From: an uncultured SAR324 cluster bacterium
GTDB taxonomy: Bacteria; SAR324; NAC60-12
NCBI GenBank assembly: GCA_902564345.1
Contig: CACFAY010000002.1
Span: 71,858-114,360, forward strand
Direction of reading: 5' to 3'
DNA length: 42,503 nucleotides
The first letter of the stretch is position 1, and every line of letters starts with the position of its first letter. Positions 37,049-42,503 of the stretch are shown piece after piece. The notes below the pieces were generated by a model, which made no database searches, was not told the origin of the DNA, and saw only the letters and a list, made by a program, of their open reading frames with translations. Both the position numbers and the translations under genes were made by a program.

Positions 37049-38397
37049 TAATACTTTCTAGGCGTCCAACTAGGAGAGCCTTCTTCAAAATCTTTTGGTG
37101 TGCGTGTCAAACGCCTGCGTCCAGTTCCATCAACAAACATTACGTATAATTTATCAATTCCTGTTGAGGAAGAAACATAAATAATTTGACGTCCATCAGG
37201 AGACCACGCAGGTTGCTCAGAATTATATTTTCCACGGGTTAAAGCATGGTCTTCCCCAGTGAAAGGATCCATCAAATGTATTTGACTTTTTCCATATCTG
37301 AATCTGGAATAAGCTATTAGCGTTCCATCAGGAGACCAGACTGGATCACTGTTGCTGCCTCTACCAAAAGTAAGCTGGAAGGGGATTTTTGTACCAAGCT
37401 TCAAAAAATATATTTGTTCTTTGCCTGAACGGTCAGAGACAAAAATTAAATTCTGATTGTCAGGTGATAAATCTGGGTCTGTGTCAATAGCCCTGTGTGA
37501 TGTCAAACGTGATTCTTTTCTATTTTTTCTGTTAAAGATATACAAGTCGTTATTACCTTTCCGACTCAGTGTTACTATCAGTTTTTGACCACTCGAATGC
37601 CATGAACCACCACTCACACTTAGAAAATTACTTGAGACACGAGCTCCTGAGTTATTTGAAGCTAGTAAAACTACAGGTTGTTTCTTTAAATTAAGTTCAT
37701 CAAAAATAATAGACGTACCTCTTCGACTCAATGTGGTGTAGACAATAGCATCGCCTTGAGGATTCCATTTAGGCAGTAAGCTTATATTAGGATTTCGGGA
37801 TATTGCCGCAAGTTTTTTTCCATGAGTATTAACTCTTGCAATAATTTTACGACGCTTTGGTTGTTTAAGTGTAAACGCAATTGTGCTACCTAAAACTCCC
37901 TCAAGTCCTGTCAACTGAGCGGATAACTCGTTGATTAATTGCATCAAGTCTGATTCATGGAATCGACCTTTACGCAGTCGCAGTTTAATAGGAAACAGAG
38001 GAACACCATTGTTATCAGCAACTGTTAACATCAGCTGCTTTGAGATTATTTTTCCTGAATTTGTTTTATTTTGATTGATCTTAAGTATAAATTTCATATC
38101 CACATCAGCACCACCTAGTGTTCTGCAGCTCCTATATCTTGAACCACTTACCATGAAAACTCCGCTCCAACAAAGGTTTCGATCAAAAATTCTTAGCCAT
38201 CGACTTGCAGCTGGGTGTTCAGAGAAACTATCTTCAGCAATTAAACTTACGCTAAATCTAGCGAAACCCAATCCACTTATAACAATTTCCTCAGTTGAGT
38301 ATGTCTGTGCTCTTACATCAGAAGAGACAAATATAATGAACATAGCTAAGAAAAGACCAAGCGATTTAATTAAAAACAATTTTATATTAAAAGGCAT
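37048..38397 (-). CDS. tolB: Tol-Pal system beta-propeller protein TolB
   Basis: Signal peptide; WNPQGDAIVYTT, DPDLSPDNQNLIFVSDRSGKEQIYFL, DPVWSPDGTLIAYSRF, QPAWSPDGRQIIYVSS, SPSWTPRKY WD/PD40 repeats. Confidence 0.92.
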   Translation of the reverse strand: MPFNIKLFLIKSLGLFLAMFIIFVSSDVRAQTYSTEEIVISGLGFARFSVSLIAEDSFSEHPAASRWLRIFDRNLCWSGVFMVSGSRYRSCRTLGGADVDMKFILKINQNKTNSGKIISKQLMLTVADNNGVPLFPIKLRLRKGRFHESDLMQLINELSAQLTGLEGVLGSTIAFTLKQPKRRKIIARVNTHGKKLAAISRNPNISLLPKWNPQGDAIVYTTLSRRGTSIIFDELNLKKQPVVLLASNNSGARVSSNFLSVSGGSWHSSGQKLIVTLSRKGNNDLYIFNRKNRKESRLTSHRAIDTDPDLSPDNQNLIFVSDRSGKEQIYFLKLGTKIPFQLTFGRGSNSDPVWSPDGTLIAYSRFRYGKSQIHLMDPFTGEDHALTRGKYNSEQPAWSPDGRQIIYVSSSTGIDKLYVMFVDGTGRRRLTRTPKDFEEGSPSWTPRKY

Positions 38398-38419
38398 CTG
38401 CTAATTCAACATACTAAAA

Positions 38420-39658
38420 TCAATTTTGGCGAAGCTTTATAACTACAATATAAGGTGGATTCTCAGCCAATGCTTTTGGCAGAGGATCTAGGATTGCATT
38501 TCGTACAGCTAGTTCCGCAGCCTTATCAAATGCTTTTGATCCACTGGATTCTTTTATCTCATGGAAAACTATTTCACCCGCTTCATTAATTTTGAGCAGG
38601 ATTCTGACAAACAAATTCGGAGATGAGCTTCCAAATTTAGGTTTAATACGTTTTCTAATGTGCAGATTATATTCCTCTCCAGCAAGTTGAGTTAACTTTT
38701 TACGCTGCAAAAAACTCATATTGGGGATTTGATTTAACGTCTGGTCTTGCTCCTGATCAAAAACACCTATCTTTGGGAGCTCATCATCAATTTTCTTTTG
38801 ATACTTAGGTATTTCCTCAAACATAGTTTCTAAGTTTTCCTGAGGTTGAGCCGATTTTATTCCTGAAACCTCTGGTGATATAGGAGTCAGTATTTTTAGC
38901 AACTTTTCAAATTCAGTATCTTTGGGCTTTGAAAACTCTGGAGAGCTTAATTTTTTTGGCTCAATATTTTTCATTTCAATCTTAGGCAAATCGAGCTGCC
39001 TAGGTAAAAGCTCTGATTTATTAGAGGTCAAAGGATTTGGTAAAGCTGGGTTATTTTTAAATTTTGGTAATTTTGGTATAGATGTTGGTAAATCAGGAGA
39101 GGGCAATAACGGCTTTTTAGGAATATTTTTTATTTGAGTATTTTTAAAATCAGGTTTCTTTCTTTCACTCAACAAAGGTATCTTATTTAGTTGAGTCATT
39201 TTCAAGCGAGGCGCTGTCGGCTGTGGTAGAGTCGGTTTGGGAAGTACTGAATTTTTGATTGGATCCTTAAGTATTGGTTTTTTCAGAGCTGGTTTTTTAG
39301 ACTCAGGTTTTTTCAACTTTTCAGGAGGTTTGGAATCAATATTCTGTAAGATAGGTTTCTGAATCGTTTTTTTAGAATTTATAATTGCATTAGGCTTAAC
39401 CAACTGATCCATATAGCTTACACCAATTTTTGCTCTAATTGGAGGAAGCTCGGGGTTTAAAAACTCAGTAATCATACCAAACATTAATACCAACATTACA
39501 TGCAGTGAGAATGTCCCAAAAAACAAAAATGAAAATATTTGTTGATCATAAAAAAAAAGAAGTTTTTCAAAAATACCTAAATTCTCTTTTGAATTAGCGA
39601 TAACTCTCGGGGAACCCTCAAACCCCAACATACTTACTATATTTTGAAAAAAAATCAT
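38420..39658 (-). CDS. TonB/TolA-like energy-transduction protein (N-terminal TM, Pro/Lys-rich linker, TonB-family C-terminus)
   Basis: TM FLFFGTFSLHVMLVLMFGMI; long KP/PK-rich linker; C-terminal LFVRILLKINEAGEIVFHEIKESSGSKAFDKAAELAVRNAILDPLP; immediately upstream of tolB. Confidence 0.8.
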   Translation of the reverse strand: MIFFQNIVSMLGFEGSPRVIANSKENLGIFEKLLFFYDQQIFSFLFFGTFSLHVMLVLMFGMITEFLNPELPPIRAKIGVSYMDQLVKPNAIINSKKTIQKPILQNIDSKPPEKLKKPESKKPALKKPILKDPIKNSVLPKPTLPQPTAPRLKMTQLNKIPLLSERKKPDFKNTQIKNIPKKPLLPSPDLPTSIPKLPKFKNNPALPNPLTSNKSELLPRQLDLPKIEMKNIEPKKLSSPEFSKPKDTEFEKLLKILTPISPEVSGIKSAQPQENLETMFEEIPKYQKKIDDELPKIGVFDQEQDQTLNQIPNMSFLQRKKLTQLAGEEYNLHIRKRIKPKFGSSSPNLFVRILLKINEAGEIVFHEIKESSGSKAFDKAAELAVRNAILDPLPKALAENPPYIVVIKLRQN

Positions 39659-39675
39659 TTTTTTCCTTTAGTACC

Positions 39676-39702
39676 TTGACAAATTATTCAAATGGCTATA
39701 AT
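39676..39702 (+). promoter_or_regulatory. Candidate sigma70 promoter of the HU gene
   Basis: TTGACA (39676-39681), 15-bp spacer, TATAAT (39697-39702). Consensus hexamers with a short spacer. Confidence 0.55.
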
Positions 39703-39713
39703 TCTTGTAGCGT

Positions 39714-39817
39714 CAATGATAAATCTATGTTTAAAATCATTGGTAATAAATGAGTTGCCGTTAGCTTCTCATAGTTTGAATTTTTGCTGATAGTTGTGTC
39801 TTACCAGACAAACTATC
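39714..39817 (+). promoter_or_regulatory. Structured 5' leader of HU mRNA: three successive stem-loops
   Basis: CAATGAT (39714-39720)/ATCATTG (39736-39742); ATGAG (39750-39754)/CTCAT (39768-39772); GATAGTT-G-TGTCT-TACC-AGACA-AACTATC (39789-39817, 12 bp with one bulge). Confidence 0.5.
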
Positions 39818-39848
39818 TGTTTGCTAATCTTTAAATAGGAAAAATATA

Positions 39849-40124
39849 ATGACCAAATCTGACCTTATTGATGCTCTCGCAGCAGATACAGGCCTTACAA
39901 AGGCTGATGCAGACCGTTTTTTAAAATCTTTTACATCCAATGTTGAAAAAGCCCTTAAGAGGGGAGATTCGCTCACATTGATTGGTTTTGGTACATTCTC
40001 AGTTTCTAACCGAGCAGCACGTACAGGACGAAATCCCCAAAATCCATCCCAAGTTATCAACATTCCCGCATCAAAAAGTGCTAAATTCAAAGCAGGTAGC
40101 GCATTGAAAAGTGCTTTAAATTAA
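39849..40124 (+). CDS. HU/IHF family DNA-binding protein
   Basis: MTKSDLIDALAADTGLTKADADRFLKSF...GDSLTLIGFGTFSVSNRAARTGRNPQNPSQVINIPASKSAKFKAGSALK; SD AGGA. Confidence 0.95.
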   Translation: MTKSDLIDALAADTGLTKADADRFLKSFTSNVEKALKRGDSLTLIGFGTFSVSNRAARTGRNPQNPSQVINIPASKSAKFKAGSALKSALN

Positions 40125-40132
40125 AAGGTCAT

Positions 40133-40199
40133 TGCAGGGTTCAAGGATTTAAAATTTATATACCTTGAGCCTTGCAGTATTAGTTCATTCGAACCTAAT
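40133..40199. terminator. Bidirectional terminator-like hairpins between convergent HU and PBP1A genes
   Basis: TGCAGGGTTCAAGG (40133-40146)/CCTTGAGCCTTGCA (40163-40176), 14 bp with two G-U; then ATTAG-TTC/GAACCTAAT (about 40178-40199). No strong U-tract. Confidence 0.55.
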
Positions 40200-40200
40200 T

Positions 40201-42503
40201 TCATAGCTCAGTCTCACTCTCCTCTTTATCCATCTTGGCAGACTTGACAGCCATCATACAATTTCCAGAGACTGAAAGATCCAAAACTGGCTCCGTTCCA
40301 GATTTATAATGTTCTTCATGAATATCTTCATTGTTATCACAAGCTGTTGCTCTTCTGCCAGAATTATGGATTTTTATCGTTGTGATTCCAGGTGGTTGTG
40401 GGAACTGTTCGGTAGGCAAATTTGCGACAGCATTTTTCATAAAATTTATCCAGATCGGAGCTGCAGCCCTAGAACCAGTTTCTGATTTTCCCATATTTCT
40501 TGGTTGATCAAAACCAACGTAAACTCCTGTTAGTAATTGAGGTATATATCCAATGTACCATGCATCAACACTATCATTTGTAGTGCCAGTTTTTCCTGCT
40601 GAAGGTCTTCCAATTGCCCTTGCCCGTCTTCCTGTTCCTCGCTGAACCACATCTTGTAAAACATTACTCATAAGAAATGCTGTTTCTACTGAAGTAACTT
40701 GTTCAGACTCTAGAACACTTGATTCCAAAATATTTCCATATTGATCTTCAACTTTTAAAACGTAGATTGGTTTAACCCAATGCCCCTGATTTGCAAATAC
40801 TCCATATGCACTTAGCATTTCTTGTAATGTGATAGACAAAGATCCCAGACAAGTTGTTAAATTTTTCATCATTTCGGCTGAGATTCCAAATCTTCTGCTG
40901 TATAAAATGACATTTTCCGGTTTCAACTCTTCACAAAGACCGATCGTGGGAAGATTCAAACTTTTGACAAGAGCAGTACGAAAGGTCACTTTCCCAATTA
41001 CCTTATCTCCATAATTTTTTGGTGTCCATATTTCTGCATCTCCTGCAGTCTGTGTGCCAGTAGCGTATGCTCTTGGACTGTCTATTAGTTCGCTGCTGAG
41101 AGTAAATCCTGCATCAAGAGCTGCAGAGTAGACTATTGGCTTAAAAGAAGAGCCTGGTTGTCTACGTGCCTGAATTGCTCTGTTAAACTCACTTTCTCCA
41201 AATCTATAACCACCTGACATGGAGAGGACCTCCCCTGTCTTTGGATCCATAGCAAGCAAGGCTCCATTAACTAAAGGCTCTTGATATAACTGCAGTCTGA
41301 AGTAATTTCTTTCTGAATCAAAATCATAAAGTCTTACTATAATTTTATCACCTTTCACAAATATTTCTGATGGATTTGTTATTGGTGTAGGCCTCTCATC
41401 TTTGATAAGATCTCCATTTTTCCAGGTTCTTATATTACTCCATTCAAGGATTCCTTTTGAATCCCCAAGTTTCACTATTACATTTTCATCACTTACTTCA
41501 TTTACAACACCAGTAACAATGTTTTCCAAAAACATTGAATTAAACTGAAATTTATTATCATCATATATTTCAGGCATATAACTATTGTTGTCAGAAATAT
41601 CTCTATTGTGGGATCCCCTATAACCTTGACGCTTTGTTAACTCCAATATTCCTTTTCTAAGCGCTTCATGAGCATTCGTCTGAAAATTAAGGTCCATTGC
41701 TAAATGAACTTTCAATCCTCCTTGGTATAGAACTTCAGACCCATATTTCTTGATCAGGTAACGTCGGACATGTTCAACATAATATGATGTGGCTTCAGTG
41801 GTTGAGTCATGTACACGAATAAGGCTTATAGGCTTGACTAATGTATCCTGTAATTCCTGCTCAGATATAAATCCTTCTTCTCTCATTCTTCTTAAAACTA
41901 GGTTTCGTCTTTGTTTTGCAAATTCTGGATTAATATGAGGAGCATAACGTGATGGCGCTGGAAGTATTCCAACTAAAAGAGCGCTTTCATCAAGACTCAG
42001 TTCAGATGCATGTTTTCCAAAATACCCTTGAGCTGCAGCCTCTACCCCTTCACCATTACCTAAAAATACTTTATTTAAATAAAGCGAAAGTATATCCTGT
42101 TTTGAAAACTTCATTTCCATGCGAAAAGCAAGAAGCATTTCTTTTAGCTTTCTAACAATTTGTTTTTCCCTGCTCAACAAAAAGAGCCTTGCCGTTTGCT
42201 GGGTAAGCGTACTTGCACCTTGAACTATTCTTCCTGCTCTCAGATTTGCCATAAATGCTTTAGGTATTCTCAACGGATCTATTCCAAGATGAGAAAAAAA
42301 CCGGGCATCTTCACTGGAAATTAACGCCTGTACAAGATGTGGGGGAAACTGTTTATACGGAATTATGATTCTTCTTTGAATGAAAAGCTCAAAAATTTGA
42401 TTCCCTTCGCGATCATACAAAACAGTAGGTAAAACATCATTCCTTTTATGCAGCTCATCTTCAAGGTTTTGCGGTAAAGTTTTACTAAGTTCGTAAAGAT
42501 AAA
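40201..42503 (-). CDS. mrcA: Penicillin-binding protein 1A (transglycosylase/transpeptidase), N-terminus truncated by window edge
   Basis: GT51 motifs LISSEDARFFSHLGIDP, GASTLTQQTARLFLL; transpeptidase RQPGSSFKPIVYSAAL (SxxK), KTGTT. Frame stays open to 42503 (YLYELSKTLPQNLEDELHKRNDVLPTVLMYDREG), so the ATG at 42420 is not the true start. Confidence 0.94.
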   Translation of the reverse strand, partial: YLYELSKTLPQNLEDELHKRNDVLPTVLYDREGNQIFELFIQRRIIIPYKQFPPHLVQALISSEDARFFSHLGIDPLRIPKAFMANLRAGRIVQGASTLTQQTARLFLLSREKQIVRKLKEMLLAFRMEMKFSKQDILSLYLNKVFLGNGEGVEAAAQGYFGKHASELSLDESALLVGILPAPSRYAPHINPEFAKQRRNLVLRRMREEGFISEQELQDTLVKPISLIRVHDSTTEATSYYVEHVRRYLIKKYGSEVLYQGGLKVHLAMDLNFQTNAHEALRKGILELTKRQGYRGSHNRDISDNNSYMPEIYDDNKFQFNSMFLENIVTGVVNEVSDENVIVKLGDSKGILEWSNIRTWKNGDLIKDERPTPITNPSEIFVKGDKIIVRLYDFDSERNYFRLQLYQEPLVNGALLAMDPKTGEVLSMSGGYRFGESEFNRAIQARRQPGSSFKPIVYSAALDAGFTLSSELIDSPRAYATGTQTAGDAEIWTPKNYGDKVIGKVTFRTALVKSLNLPTIGLCEELKPENVILYSRRFGISAEMMKNLTTCLGSLSITLQEMLSAYGVFANQGHWVKPIYVLKVEDQYGNILESSVLESEQVTSVETAFLMSNVLQDVVQRGTGRRARAIGRPSAGKTGTTNDSVDAWYIGYIPQLLTGVYVGFDQPRNMGKSETGSRAAAPIWINFMKNAVANLPTEQFPQPPGITTIKIHNSGRRATACDNNEDIHEEHYKSGTEPVLDLSVSGNCMMAVKSAKMDKEESETEL

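Noticed and set aside
1-42503. Search for CRISPR arrays, transposases, integrases, phage genes, tRNAs and rRNAs
   Set aside because: No regularly spaced repeats, recombinase motifs or T-arm-like tRNA signatures were seen by eye. tRNAscan-SE and ISfinder would be needed to exclude weak cases.

Overview
The 42.5 kb window is a densely coded, AT-leaning bacterial chromosome segment. It looks Gram-negative proteobacterial (TolB, a TonB/TolA-like protein, LolC/E, PBP1A). Finer placement, for example a deltaproteobacterial or SAR324-like marine lineage, is only a guess. The left half (about 1-19.4 kb) is accessory and transport-rich. It holds a truncated CobW/COG0523 GTPase, two complete but differently ordered oligopeptide/dipeptide ABC transporter operons, a PhyH-type dioxygenase, a Gfo/Idh/MocA oxidoreductase, an MFS transporter and a very large Asp-box (VPS10/sortilin-like) beta-propeller protein. 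The right half is mostly housekeeping: rpsD, alaS, lolC/E, fdxA, rpmF, plsX, GDPD, trpD, a nucleotidyltransferase-CinA fusion, an isopropylmalate/citramalate synthase, a HAD hydrolase, two tandem LysM-like wall proteins (one with an amidase), an HNH protein, tolB, a TonB/TolA-like protein, HU and PBP1A (truncated by the window edge). I saw no CRISPR array, tRNA, rRNA, prophage or transposase. The best candidates for something under-described are: (1) a NadD-like/CinA-C fusion that would join two consecutive NAD-recycling steps, with degenerate active-site motifs; (2) a three-hairpin 5' leader upstream of HU; (3) a long-range helix in the leader of stand-alone rpsD; (4) tandem paralogues of an unusual LysM-containing exported protein; (5) an HNH gene translationally coupled to tolB where pal is often found; (6) an oligopeptide-transport operon extended with an apparently cytoplasmic 120-kDa Asp-box protein and an MFS carrier. 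No dramatic new multi-gene defence or mobile system is evident.
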